Positions 17,177 to 25,838 of a stretch of DNA of 36,542 bases are shown piece by piece. The notes under the pieces are model-generated. The model was not told the origin of the DNA, did no database searches, and worked only from the letters and a program-made list of their open reading frames with translations. Position 1 is the stretch's first letter. Each line of letters opens with the position of its first letter. The position numbers and the translations under genes were made by a program. Source of the DNA: Fidelibacterota bacterium (GTDB lineage Bacteria > Pseudomonadota > Alphaproteobacteria > Rhodospirillales > Rhodospirillaceae); NCBI GenBank assembly GCA_947470105.1, contig CANISR010000014.1:1-36542 (forward strand), read 5' to 3'.

Positions 17177-18040
17177 TCACCCTCCCCTTTTGGCGTCGAC
17201 CTTAACACTTCCACTCATAAAAGGCTGCGCCAGCATGCGATCCAGGCGCAACTGCCGCGGATCCAGAAACCCATCGATTCCGATGCTCATGGCCACGTGG
17301 CCACCGGCGGGTTGGTCCCGGTATGTGCCGAACAGACGGTCCCACCACGGCAGATTGAAGCTGAAATTGCTGTTGGTCTCTAGAGGAAGAATTGAGTGGT
17401 GGACCCGGTGCATATCTGGCGTCACGATGAACCACCGCAAAACCCGTTCGAGCGCCGCCGGCACCCGGACATTGCCGTGATTGAACATCGCTGTAGCGTT
17501 AAGCAGCACTTCAAAAATGACGACCGCCGCGGGGGCAGCGCCAAGCACCGCTACCGCGCCGATCTTGACCCCCGCGGACAGCAGGATTTCCACTGGATGA
17601 AACCGCACCCCGGTCGTGACATCCACATCCAGATCGGTGTGATGCATGCGGTGCAGCCACCACAGGGGTGGCACCGTATGGAACAGAACGTGTTGCAGGT
17701 AAATCACCAGATCCAGCACGACGACGCAGATCGCCATCTCCACCCAGAGTGGAAGACTCACCGCGTTGAAGAGACCCCAGCCTCGACTTTGGGCCATGAT
17801 CGCAAATCCGACCGCGGCGGTTGGAACCAACAGACGCACAGCCAGCGTACTAAGCGCGGCGACGCCGAAATTGTGGGGCCATCGGGCCCAGCGCGGCACG
17901 GCGCGCCCGCGGCGCGGCGCCAGGTACTCCCATGCGGCCACTGCGGCTGTGATGCCGGCAAACGCGCCGAGCCTGATGGCGGCCTCATGCGCCAGGGTAA
18001 AGCTGGACACCGCTTCAATCCCAGCTTCGAATCCCGCCAT
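17177..18040 (-). CDS. Sterol desaturase / fatty-acid hydroxylase superfamily protein
   Basis: An integral membrane di-iron oxygenase-type protein of about 287 residues. It carries the histidine cluster of the superfamily: H-V-L-F-H (HxxxH), H-R-M-H-H (HxxHH) about 12 residues later, and H-R-V-H-H near residue 225, with four or so hydrophobic helices around them. Members hydroxylate or desaturate lipids, sterols or carotenoids using O2; the substrate here is unknown. The start may be ATG 18040 or GTG 18049. It heads a two-gene operon with DUF1499 protein A and is divergent from the ArsM-like gene. Confidence 0.85.
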   Translation of the reverse strand: MAGFEAGIEAVSSFTLAHEAAIRLGAFAGITAAVAAWEYLAPRRGRAVPRWARWPHNFGVAALSTLAVRLLVPTAAVGFAIMAQSRGWGLFNAVSLPLWVEMAICVVVLDLVIYLQHVLFHTVPPLWWLHRMHHTDLDVDVTTGVRFHPVEILLSAGVKIGAVAVLGAAPAAVVIFEVLLNATAMFNHGNVRVPAALERVLRWFIVTPDMHRVHHSILPLETNSNFSFNLPWWDRLFGTYRDQPAGGHVAMSIGIDGFLDPRQLRLDRMLAQPFMSGSVKVDAKRGG

Positions 18041-18139
18041 TGCAACCACTTTGTCCGGGGTGAAAGGTTAAGCCGGTCGTTCCAGGCCGCTGCCGGCTGC
18101 TATAGGATGTGCACCTGAAAACACTTTTGCGCCGGGGTG

Positions 18140-19183
18140 ATGCCAGTGTTGCAAAAAACCATCCGCGACATCCAAGATTATTATGGCCAGGTTCTCAAAA
18201 CCAACGCGGATTTGAAGACCAGCGCCTGCTGCCCGTTGGACGCACCGCCGCCACGCGTTCAAGCGCTGCTTAAGAACGTGCATGAAACGGTGCAGGCCAG
18301 GTTCTACGGCTGTGGCTCCCCCCTCCCCGTTGCTGCCGCGCACTGTACGGTTCTCGATCTTGGGTGCGGCACCGGCCGCGACGCCTTCATCCTCAGCCAG
18401 ATCGTCGGCAGCGGCGGCAGCGTCATCGGCGTCGATATGACCGAGGAGCAACTCTCGGTCGCCAATCAATATGTCGGCTGGCATATGGACCGGTTCGGGT
18501 ACAGCAGGCCAAACGTCAGGTTCGTTCGCGGCTATATCGAGGATTTGGGCGCTGCCGGCATCCAGGATGCCAGCATCGATATCGTCATCTCCAACTGCGT
18601 CATCAATCTCTCACCCGATAAGCAGGCCGTCTTCAGGGAAATTCACCGCGTCCTCAAACCCGGCGGGGAGCTGTACTTCTCCGATGTATTTGCCGGCCGC
18701 CGCGTTCCGGCAGAGCTGCAGCACGACCCGGTCATTCGCGGCGAGTGCCTCGGCGGCGCGCTGTATATCGAGGATTTCCGCCGGATGATGCGGAGCATCG
18801 GCTTCCTCGACTACCGCACCGTTTCAAAACGCCAGATCACCCTCGACGATCCGGAGATCGCGCGCAAGGCTGGCATGATCGACTTCTATTCAATGACCCT
18901 CCGGGCGTTCAAAGTCGAACTTGAGGATGTCTGCGAGAACTACGGACATGTCGCCTGGTACAATGGGTCGATTCCGGAATGTCCCCACAGCTTTGTTTTG
19001 GACGACCATCACGAATTCAAGACCGGCCAGCCGGCGCCGGTGTGCGGCAACACCGCCAATATGCTCAGCCAAACACGCTACGGCGACCATTTCAGGATCG
19101 AAGGCGATTTCTCGACCCACTACGGACTCTTCGACTGCACACCGCAAGGACCAGCCGCTGCCGCTTCAGGCGCCTGCTGCTGA
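18140..19183 (+). CDS. arsM: ArsM-like arsenite (As(III)) S-adenosylmethionine methyltransferase
   Basis: Methylates trivalent arsenic to mono-, di- and trimethyl species using SAM. Of 347 residues, the class I methyltransferase core holds V-L-D-L-G-C-G-T-G-R-D-A-F near residue 72. The ArsM cysteines are in place: C30/C31 (S-A-C-C), C153 (S-N-C-V-I-N-L-S-P-D-K) and C203 (G-E-C-L-G-G-A-L). The C-terminal region adds further Cys and ends in A-C-C, as in other ArsM proteins with thiol tails. The GTG codon directly before the ATG is an alternative start. A DUF1499 gene follows after 27 bases, probably cotranscribed. No ArsR gene is in the window. Confidence 0.9.
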   Translation: MPVLQKTIRDIQDYYGQVLKTNADLKTSACCPLDAPPPRVQALLKNVHETVQARFYGCGSPLPVAAAHCTVLDLGCGTGRDAFILSQIVGSGGSVIGVDMTEEQLSVANQYVGWHMDRFGYSRPNVRFVRGYIEDLGAAGIQDASIDIVISNCVINLSPDKQAVFREIHRVLKPGGELYFSDVFAGRRVPAELQHDPVIRGECLGGALYIEDFRRMMRSIGFLDYRTVSKRQITLDDPEIARKAGMIDFYSMTLRAFKVELEDVCENYGHVAWYNGSIPECPHSFVLDDHHEFKTGQPAPVCGNTANMLSQTRYGDHFRIEGDFSTHYGLFDCTPQGPAAAASGACC

Positions 19184-19210
19184 GCTCGAACACTTAAGGG
19201 AGGATCAATC

Positions 19211-20026
19211 ATGTCGGACACACCCGCGGGGCGGCCGAATTGGATTGCGCGCAATTACCGCCGGATCGCCATCTTCGGCATCGCCGTCGCCGTGCTCGGC
19301 ATTCTTGCGGAGCTCGGCTCCGGCTTTGGCTACCGCCTGGAGTTGCTCCCCTTGCAGACGGCGCTGCTGCAGGTACTGCCCGTGGGCGCCTATATCGCGG
19401 CGGCCGGCGCGGTGCTCTGCCTGGTCACTTTGGCGCTCGGATTCACAATTCATAAAGGCGCGGGGCGCGGGCTTTCGATTGCCGTCATCGTCGCCTTGAT
19501 TGCCGCCGGGCTCGCCGCCTATCTGCCTTACTCCATGCGCAACCAGGCGGCGGGCGTCCCACCCATCCATGACGTCACCACCGATACCGAAGATCCGCCC
19601 GCCTTCGTGGATGTTTTGCCTTTGCGAGAGCAAACCCACGCCCGTAACACCGCAGTATATGAACGGGACCGTAGCGGCCAGCGGACCATCAATGTGCCGG
19701 AGGCCCAAGCGAAGGCCTATCCCGATATCAAGACACTGGTCCTCGATGGGGTCCCCCCCGCCGACGCCTATAAGCGCGCACTGACCGCCGTCCGGCAGAG
19801 TGGCTGGACGATTGTCGCGGACAAGCCCGAGGAAGGCCGCATTGAAGCCTGGGACAAGACCTTTTGGTTCGGCTTCATTGACGATGTTGTGATCCGCGTG
19901 GCGGCCACCGACGCCGGTAGTAAGATCGATATCCGTTCCCTGTCCCGCGTCGGCGGCAGTGATATCGGCAAGAATGCCCAACGTATCAGGGGCTATGTGA
20001 AGACCCTGATGTCGGTCAAAGGATAG
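19211..20026 (+). CDS. DUF1499 membrane protein B
   Basis: A 271-residue paralogue of DUF1499 protein A, sharing P-P-I-H-D-V-T-T-D-T-E-D-P-P-A-F-V-D, G-R-I-E-A-W-D-K-T-F-W-F-G-F-I-D-D-V-V-I-R and N-A-Q-R-I-R. It has three hydrophobic helices (about residues 17-37, 53-77 and 85-105) and then the DUF1499 domain. A strong GGGAGG lies seven bases before the ATG. It follows arsM by 27 bases on the same strand and so is probably in its operon; a role in methylarsenical or lipid handling is inference only. The 3' end overlaps the convergent glycosyltransferase by 11 bases. Confidence 0.85.
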   Translation: MSDTPAGRPNWIARNYRRIAIFGIAVAVLGILAELGSGFGYRLELLPLQTALLQVLPVGAYIAAAGAVLCLVTLALGFTIHKGAGRGLSIAVIVALIAAGLAAYLPYSMRNQAAGVPPIHDVTTDTEDPPAFVDVLPLREQTHARNTAVYERDRSGQRTINVPEAQAKAYPDIKTLVLDGVPPADAYKRALTAVRQSGWTIVADKPEEGRIEAWDKTFWFGFIDDVVIRVAATDAGSKIDIRSLSRVGGSDIGKNAQRIRGYVKTLMSVKG

Positions 20027-20600
20027 GCGTTCGGCGCCGGGCGAGATCGGCGCCGTCATCCACATCCGACAACGTCTCAATGGTCGCCACACTCCGGCCC
20101 GCCAGGTTGGCCAGAGTGTCCCCAAGCGCATGCGGCGTTGACCAGCGCACCTTTCCAAACGGATCGGTAAAGCAGGGCCGGCGGCGGAGTCCCACAAGCC
20201 AATAGCCTCCGTCCGTGGCTGGGCCGAAAACCGCGTCGTGCCGGCCCAGCGCGCGGAAGGCCTTCGCAATGTGCGCAGCCGTTATATCGGGAATGTCGCA
20301 GCCGACAATAATCACCGGCCCCGGCGGCAGTCGGCGCGCGATGCTTGCCATGCGCCGCCCCAGGTCTCCCGAACCTTGAGGCAATATATCCAGTGCGGGC
20401 CATGGCCCGGACCTGTCCGGCGTCACGGCGATATGGGTCGCCCAACGCGGGTCCCGCCCCAGCCGCCGTAGCGTCAAGGCCAGCATGAGCCGCTGAACAC
20501 GAACCGCTTGCGCAGCCCCGATATCGCGCGCAAGTCGCCGCTTACCGGTTCCGAGGCGGGGTAGACGCGCGAAGACGACCAGGTGGTTATGAAGTCCCAT
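20016..20600 (-). CDS. TIGR04282/DUF2064-type glycosyltransferase (arsenosugar-associated family)
   Basis: A 194-residue nucleotide-sugar-transferase-like protein. Family motifs: V-F-A-R-L-P-R-L-G-T-G-K-R-R-L-A at the N-terminus, V-I-I-V-G-C-D-I-P-D-I near residue 105 and V-F-G-P-A-T-D-G-G-Y-W-L-V-G-L near 130. The family is named for co-occurrence with arsenosugar synthesis genes; its reaction is not proven. The ATG at 20600 is chosen because it lies two bases after the preceding stop; upstream codons would intrude into the neighbouring gene. It is the last gene of a three-gene operon with the GT2 and the radical SAM enzyme. Confidence 0.83.
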   Translation of the reverse strand: MGLHNHLVVFARLPRLGTGKRRLARDIGAAQAVRVQRLMLALTLRRLGRDPRWATHIAVTPDRSGPWPALDILPQGSGDLGRRMASIARRLPPGPVIIVGCDIPDITAAHIAKAFRALGRHDAVFGPATDGGYWLVGLRRRPCFTDPFGKVRWSTPHALGDTLANLAGRSVATIETLSDVDDGADLARRRTPIL

Positions 20601-20602
20601 GA

Positions 20603-21268
20603 TCAACCATAGAGACGCGCGAGAATGCGCGGCGGCACACCCGCAAAGTAGAGATTCAACAGGATAATGTTTTTGAGGCTTCGCCAAGTCCAGCCATCGC
20701 GGCGCCACTTGGCCGCGGATGTGATCGCAGCCGATTTCAGAACGCGGAGGCGTCCACCGCCGATGCGACGGATGATGTCCACATCCTCCATGAGCGGCAA
20801 CGGCCTGAACCCACCGAGCGCGCGATAAAAATCCCGGTGCAACAGCAATCCTTGGTCACCGTACGGGAGATCGAGCACGCGGCCGCGCCAAGCCACCATC
20901 CTTTCCAGGCGCCGCGCCCGCGGCGATGGATCGTCGACTGCAAAACGAAATACCGCGCTGCGCATCGCATTGCCGGGTTCGGCCATGAAGGCCTCCGCTT
21001 CGGCGCGCCAACCGGGTTCCAGAACGGTGTCGGCGTGCAAAAACAGAAGCCATTGCCCGCGCGTCGCATCCGCTCCGGCGATGAGTTGCGCCCCCCGCCC
21101 GCGGGCCGTCACAATGACTTTTGCTCCCGCCCGGGCCGCGACTTCAACCGTCGCATCCTCGGAACCGCCATCGGCGATGACGATCTCAGACACCTCGCCG
21201 AGGGCGGCCACGGTTGCCGGAAGAGACAGCCCGGCGTTCAAGGTTGGAATGACGACGGACAGCGTCAT
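20603..21268 (-). CDS. TIGR04283-type family 2 glycosyltransferase (arsenosugar-associated family)
   Basis: A 221-residue GT-A fold glycosyltransferase without membrane helices. Visible motifs: S-V-V-I-P-T-L-N-A at the N-terminus, I-V-I-A-D-G-G-S-E-D-A-T near residue 30, R-G-R-G-A-Q-L-I-A-G-A near 60 and the metal-binding F-L-H-A-D-T near 77. These are diagnostic of the TIGR04283 family, which commonly sits beside the TIGR04282 family, arsM and arsS. It could attach or process the sugar of an arsenosugar, or act on another small acceptor. It lies 27 bases after the radical SAM gene and 2 bases before the next gene. Confidence 0.85.
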   Translation of the reverse strand: MTLSVVIPTLNAGLSLPATVAALGEVSEIVIADGGSEDATVEVAARAGAKVIVTARGRGAQLIAGADATRGQWLLFLHADTVLEPGWRAEAEAFMAEPGNAMRSAVFRFAVDDPSPRARRLERMVAWRGRVLDLPYGDQGLLLHRDFYRALGGFRPLPLMEDVDIIRRIGGGRLRVLKSAAITSAAKWRRDGWTWRSLKNIILLNLYFAGVPPRILARLYG

Positions 21269-21295
21269 GAGGGCCCGCCGAACAGCCGGCGTCGC

Positions 21296-22246
21296 TCAAC
21301 CATGTGCACTGCAAGAGGCGCCGCCAAGGACACAGAACCGCGCGCAGTGGCGGTGATTGAGTTTCACCGGCCCCGCCGCCGCAGCCAGAGTGGCGCCCAT
21401 CTCGAACCCAGGATCGTAGGGCAACAAGGTGCATGCAACGACCACCGGTCGCTCCGCGCCCTTGCGCTTCACGACCATGCGTGAACGCGCGCACATGACC
21501 GAATCCGGACTCTTGTTCAGGATTCCCCAGCATGATTCGGTGATCTCGGGGACGTCGTTGCTCGCCGTCATCTCTGGAAACAGCACCAAGCGCCCAGGAT
21601 CGCCGGCATCAAGAGCAAGTCCGATGTCCGAGAACAAGGCGTGATAGCCGGCACGCATTGCAGTATCGCCTTCACCCGAGACCAGGCGGCCGGCAATGGC
21701 GATATCGAGACCGCTTATGGCCAGCCACCGGAGCCCGTCTATGGCGGGCACCCAGCTTGCGGCGCCGCGCAGGCGTTCATGGCCCGCCTGTGTGTAGTGA
21801 TCGAGGGACACGCGGAGCGTAAGTCGGCCGGGGAACCGGCGGCCGAGATCGGCGAGCGGGCCTTTGAGCCGCTGCAACGGCTTCATGGCGTTGGTCAGCA
21901 CCAAGACCCGGTAGCCGGCGGCCAGGCTATCTTCGAGGATGCCCATAACGTCGGGATTCATGAACGGCTCGCCACCCGTCAGGCCGATCTCTACCGGCCG
22001 GCGTTCCAGGGCATCGGCCTGGTCGAGAAACGACCGCACTTCCTCCCGCGTCAGATAGACGAGGCGATCATTCTTCGGGCTGGATTCGATATAGCAATTC
22101 TCACAGGTGATATTGCATAGCGTCCCTGTGTTGAACCACAGGGTTTCCAAGGCTGACAGCGCAACATGGGCCCGGCGCTCACCTTTCGCGGTGATGTCCG
22201 GATTGCTGAATTTTTGCACCGGCAACGGCGCGCGCTCGACGTCCAT
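21296..22246 (-). CDS. Radical SAM enzyme of an arsenosugar-like cluster
   Basis: A 316-residue radical SAM protein. The 4Fe-4S cluster motif C-N-I-T-C-E-N-C is at C44, C48 and C51; G-L-T-G-G-E-P-F near residue 90 binds SAM. The C-terminal third has several further cysteines (S-C-W-G-I, M-C-A-R-S-R, V-A-C-T-L-L, H-C-A-R-F-C, S-C-S-A-H), suggesting an auxiliary cluster. ArsS, which adds a deoxyadenosyl group to dimethylarsenate, would be expected at this place, but the N-terminal motif context here (N-T-G-T-L-C-N-I-T-C-E-N-C-Y-I-E-S) differs from ArsS as I know it. The substrate is therefore open. GAGG lies before the ATG. It is first gene of the operon and divergent from the TVP38 fusion. Confidence 0.85.
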   Translation of the reverse strand: MDVERAPLPVQKFSNPDITAKGERRAHVALSALETLWFNTGTLCNITCENCYIESSPKNDRLVYLTREEVRSFLDQADALERRPVEIGLTGGEPFMNPDVMGILEDSLAAGYRVLVLTNAMKPLQRLKGPLADLGRRFPGRLTLRVSLDHYTQAGHERLRGAASWVPAIDGLRWLAISGLDIAIAGRLVSGEGDTAMRAGYHALFSDIGLALDAGDPGRLVLFPEMTASNDVPEITESCWGILNKSPDSVMCARSRMVVKRKGAERPVVVACTLLPYDPGFEMGATLAAAAGPVKLNHRHCARFCVLGGASCSAHG

Positions 22247-22368
22247 GCGACCTCACTTGGGGATGGAGTGTACCGCGCGGGCATCCCTAAAAAAAGGCTC
22301 GGCGCCTCGCGGCTTTGTGGGCCGCCCCTGCTGGGCTTTTCCGAAGGCATCCCCTATCTTGCTGGTAC

Positions 22369-24537
22369 ATGCCGCCATCTCCGGTCACAGCCAGATCGAA
22401 ATTGCCGCTCCGCCTGATGGCAGCAGCGGTCCTCTTTGCCATGATCGGGGCATTCTTCGCGCTCGGCCTCGACCGATATTTCACCCTGGCAGGTTTACAG
22501 GAGCGTTACAGCGCCCTCGATCAACTGCATCGCGATCACCCGATCGCGGTCCTCGGCGCATTTATCGGCCTCTATATCTGCATGGCCGCGCTCTCGATTC
22601 CCGGCGCGGCGATCATGACCCTTGCGGCGGGCGCCCTGTTTGGCTTCGCACTCGGCACCGCGGCCGCGGCTCTGTCTGCCACCATTGGCGCCACCCTGGC
22701 GTTTTTGCTGGCCCGATTCCTTCTGCGCGAAACGATCCATCGACGTTACGGATCCACGTTTGCATCGATTGAGGCCGGCATAAAGCGGGATGGCGCGGTG
22801 TACCTGCTGTCGCTGCGGCTCATTCCAGCCGTGCCGTTCTTCGTCATAAATTTGCTCACGGGTTTGACGGGATTGCACGTACTGACCTTTTTCTGGGTCA
22901 GCGCCGTGGGGATGCTCCCGGGGACCATGGTCTATGTTTACGCGGGCACCCAGCTTACAACCTTGCGAACAATGGGCGACATCGTTTCGCCGCGCATTTT
23001 GGCCGCCCTGGTCCTGTTGGGGACATTTCCTCTCGTCGTGCGCTGGGCTTACGGCCTTTTCAACGCCCGGCGTGCACTGAGCGGGTTCGCACGGCCGAAA
23101 CGCTACGACTACAATCTTGTCGTTATCGGCGCCGGCTCCGCGGGCCTGGTGTCCGCGTATATCGCGGCGGCCGCCAAGGCCAAGGTCGCTCTGATCGAAA
23201 GGGGCGAGATGGGCGGTGACTGCCTCAATACCGGCTGCGTGCCCAGCAAGGCCCTGATCCGCACGGCCCGCCTGCTGGCGGAAACACGGCGCGCACCGGA
23301 ATTTGGCCTGCGGCCGATCTCCGCCGATTTCGATTTCGGCGAGGTGATGGAGCGGGTTGGCCGCGTGGTGCGCCAGATCGCACCGCACGATTCTCCCGAG
23401 CGCTACGCGGGGCTCGGCGTCGAATGCATTTCAGGCGACGCGCACATCCGCGACCCCTTCCGGGTGGAGGTGAACGGAAAGACCCTGACCACGCGCGCTA
23501 TCGTGGTCGCCACTGGCGCCAAACCCATCGTGCCTTCCATTCCGGGTATTGATGATGTTGCCACTGTGACCAGCGAGACTGTCTGGAACCTGCGCGAGCT
23601 CCCGCGGCGACTGGTTGTGCTGGGCGGCGGCCCCATTGGCTGCGAACTGGCGCAGTGCTTCGCGCGGTTGGGATCTCAGGTAACTATTGTCGATATGGCG
23701 CAGCGACTTCTTACTAAGGAAGATCCCGAGATCGCCGAGTTGGTCGCCGCGCGGTTCAGGCAAGAAGGGATCACGCTTCTCTTGGGCCACAAGGCCAAGG
23801 CCTTTGCCAAGCGGCCCGATGGGTCCTTCTTGACCTGCGAGTCCGGCGATGGCCGCTCCGTCGACCTGCCTTTCGACCAGACGTTGTTGGCGCTGGGCCG
23901 CTGCGCTCGGGTGACGGGATTCGGCCTCGAAGAACTCGGCGTACGCATTGCCGGCAATGGCACCATCGAAGCCGACCCGTACCTCCGCACCAATATCCCT
24001 AACATCTATGTTTGCGGCGATGTGGCTGGGCCATACCAGTTCACCCATGTGGCCTCCCACCAGGCGTGGTACGCGAGCGTGAACGCGCTGTGCAGCGGCT
24101 TATACGCAGCGAAGGCCGACTACCGCGTGATCCCCTGGACCACCTTCACGGATCCCGAGGTTGCCCGCGTGGGCCTGAGCGAGGACGAAGCCAAGGCCGG
24201 GAATATCCCGTATGAGGTCGCGCGCTACGACATCGGCGATCTTGACCGCGCCATCGCTGATGAAACCGCCTACGGCACGGTCAAGGTCCTCACCCGGCCC
24301 GGAAGCGACAGGATTCTCGGGGCGACCATCGTCGGCGCCCATGCCGGCGAACTGATCGCCGAATTCGTCTTGGCGATGAAGCACGGCCTCGGCTTGGGCA
24401 AAATCCTCGGCACGATCCACATCTATCCCACCCTTACCGAAGCCAATAAGGCCGCCGCCGGCGTCTGGCGTCGGCAGCATATGTCGGCGCGGGTGCTTGC
24501 GCTTGCCGCGAAGTTTCAAGCCTGGCGGCGGGGCTGA
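22369..24537 (+). CDS. TVP38/TMEM64 membrane domain fused to FAD-dependent disulfide reductase
   Basis: About 722 residues. The N-terminal part (about 1-235) has the TVP38/DedA-like helices with G-A-L-F-G-F-A-L-G-T and R-L-I-P-A-V-P-F-F-V-I-N. The C-terminal part (about 245-720) is a class I pyridine-nucleotide disulfide oxidoreductase: V-I-G-A-G-S-A-G near 255, redox pair C285-L-N-T-G-C290, NAD(P)-binding G-G-G-P-I-G-C-E-L and the C-terminal base motif H-I-Y-P-T-L-T-E. The vicinal C-terminal cysteines of mercuric reductase MerA are absent. The ATG at 22369 is preferred; M17 (22417) is possible. It probably reduces a disulfide or metalloid thiol complex at the membrane. Confidence 0.88.
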   Translation: MPPSPVTARSKLPLRLMAAAVLFAMIGAFFALGLDRYFTLAGLQERYSALDQLHRDHPIAVLGAFIGLYICMAALSIPGAAIMTLAAGALFGFALGTAAAALSATIGATLAFLLARFLLRETIHRRYGSTFASIEAGIKRDGAVYLLSLRLIPAVPFFVINLLTGLTGLHVLTFFWVSAVGMLPGTMVYVYAGTQLTTLRTMGDIVSPRILAALVLLGTFPLVVRWAYGLFNARRALSGFARPKRYDYNLVVIGAGSAGLVSAYIAAAAKAKVALIERGEMGGDCLNTGCVPSKALIRTARLLAETRRAPEFGLRPISADFDFGEVMERVGRVVRQIAPHDSPERYAGLGVECISGDAHIRDPFRVEVNGKTLTTRAIVVATGAKPIVPSIPGIDDVATVTSETVWNLRELPRRLVVLGGGPIGCELAQCFARLGSQVTIVDMAQRLLTKEDPEIAELVAARFRQEGITLLLGHKAKAFAKRPDGSFLTCESGDGRSVDLPFDQTLLALGRCARVTGFGLEELGVRIAGNGTIEADPYLRTNIPNIYVCGDVAGPYQFTHVASHQAWYASVNALCSGLYAAKADYRVIPWTTFTDPEVARVGLSEDEAKAGNIPYEVARYDIGDLDRAIADETAYGTVKVLTRPGSDRILGATIVGAHAGELIAEFVLAMKHGLGLGKILGTIHIYPTLTEANKAAAGVWRRQHMSARVLALAAKFQAWRRG

Positions 24538-24561
24538 GGATTCTCCTCCGCTGGAAACAGG

Positions 24562-24759
24562 CTATTCCACCTCCGCTGCCGGCAGGTCCGCAGTTATGTT
24601 TTTGAACTTAGGCGCCTGACGGAGGCGGAACCCGAGCATCTCATGCTCGAATACCAGGTTCTCGTCATATTCAAACAACACAACGGGCGAAAACGCTACC
24701 GGCGACATATGCGGGCAGACCTGCGCCGTGGGTCTCGGATTGCGCTCGAAGTAGGACAT
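24562..24759 (-). CDS. Small hypothetical protein
   Basis: A 65-residue frame that reads like a real protein (M-S-Y-F-E-R-N-P-R-P-T-A-Q-V-C-P-H-M, ending acidic with A-A-E-V-E). It has an AGGTGA ribosome site about eight bases before the ATG. It has no signal peptide or membrane helix and one Cys. I do not recognise a family. It lies alone between the reductase fusion and the methyltransferase, on the opposite strand to both. Confidence 0.5.
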   Translation of the reverse strand: MSYFERNPRPTAQVCPHMSPVAFSPVVLFEYDENLVFEHEMLGFRLRQAPKFKNITADLPAAEVE

Positions 24760-24971
24760 CGAACATCACCTGTCTGGGGCTCACCGAAGCTGCGCCGACC
24801 ATACAGATTCAGAGGCCTTATGCGGATAGGTGCAAAAGCATGAAGGCCTGCGCAAAAGGCGTAGCCCGTCCCTTTCCGCGTGGGCGAGGATTGCCAAACT
24901 TTGGGGTGGGTTCCGGAAGGAAAATCACTATCCTAGGGCCGGGGATCAAAGGCCGAAAACCAAGGGGCTAC

Positions 24972-25838
24972 GTGCTGTTACTCGTGAAAAGAATTTTGCT
25001 GCGCCTCAAGCGGCTTGTGGTGCGCCTCATCGGCACGCTTCCACCGCCGGCCGCGCCCGTGCGGGCTGCCCTGACTTTCGAAAAATTCGAGCACCGGGCG
25101 CCCACGCACCAGAACGCCGCCGACCTCTTCAAGGGCAAGTGGGCGTCCAAGCTCGGTGACGTCAGCGACGTCGCCGAGAGCGGCCAGATCAGTCTGTTCG
25201 TTTCCCGGATCGGTGTGGATGTGGCGCAGCACCTGGGGACCGGTGGCCGCTTCGACGGCATGAGCATCCTGGAACTGGCCCCCCTCGAAGGCGCCCAGAC
25301 TTACCAACTCGACCAGTTGGGCGCTCATACCGTCGCCATCGAGGCCAACGCCGAAGCCTTCCTCAAGTGCCTGGTGGTGAAGGAAGTCCTGAACCTCAGA
25401 AATTCGCGTTTCCTTCTGGGCGATTTTGTCGAGTATCTGGCGCACAGCAAGGATCGCTTCGACTTGGTGTTCGCCTGCGGCGTGCTCTATCACATGCAGG
25501 ACCCGGTCAATCTCATCCGGTTGATCGCCGGGGTGACCGACCGCTGCTTTGTCTGGACCCACTATTACGACGAGGCGCATCGCGGCTCGACCCTGGAGAT
25601 GGTCGCGAAGCCCGTGACTGTTCACGGACTCCAGACGACCTACTACCAGTTCAACTATCCGAATATGGATTACGACCTGTTCTACGGCGGCAACAAGCCC
25701 GTCACCAGTTGGATGCCCCGCGACAGCATCCTGGACGCCTTCAAGCATTTCGGTTTCGGTGACATCACCATCATCAGTGAGCAGCCGGACCATCCCCATG
25801 GCTCATGTTTCGGTTTTGTGGCGCAGCGCCGCCGATGA
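24972..25838 (+). CDS. Class I SAM-dependent methyltransferase
   Basis: A 288-residue protein from the chosen GTG at 24972, which has AAGGGG just upstream. An ATG at 24840 would add 44 basic, unprotein-like residues. The SAM-binding motif is I-L-E-L-A-P-L-E-G-A-Q-T near residue 100, followed by the acidic A-I-E-A-N and F-A-C-G-V-L-Y-H-M-Q-D-P, resembling CmoB/TylF-type methyltransferases. The stop overlaps the start of a large glycosyltransferase (ATGA), so it probably methylates a surface glycan or its precursor (inference from context). Confidence 0.82.
   Translation: MLLLVKRILLRLKRLVVRLIGTLPPPAAPVRAALTFEKFEHRAPTHQNAADLFKGKWASKLGDVSDVAESGQISLFVSRIGVDVAQHLGTGGRFDGMSILELAPLEGAQTYQLDQLGAHTVAIEANAEAFLKCLVVKEVLNLRNSRFLLGDFVEYLAHSKDRFDLVFACGVLYHMQDPVNLIRLIAGVTDRCFVWTHYYDEAHRGSTLEMVAKPVTVHGLQTTYYQFNYPNMDYDLFYGGNKPVTSWMPRDSILDAFKHFGFGDITIISEQPDHPHGSCFGFVAQRRR

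Noticed and set aside
21296..22246. Naming the radical SAM gene arsS
   Set aside because: The context fits, but the cluster-binding region differs from ArsS as I know it, so the symbol is not justified.
22369..24537. Mercuric reductase (MerA)
   Set aside because: The vicinal C-terminal cysteines and N-terminal HMA domain are absent and there are no mer genes nearby.
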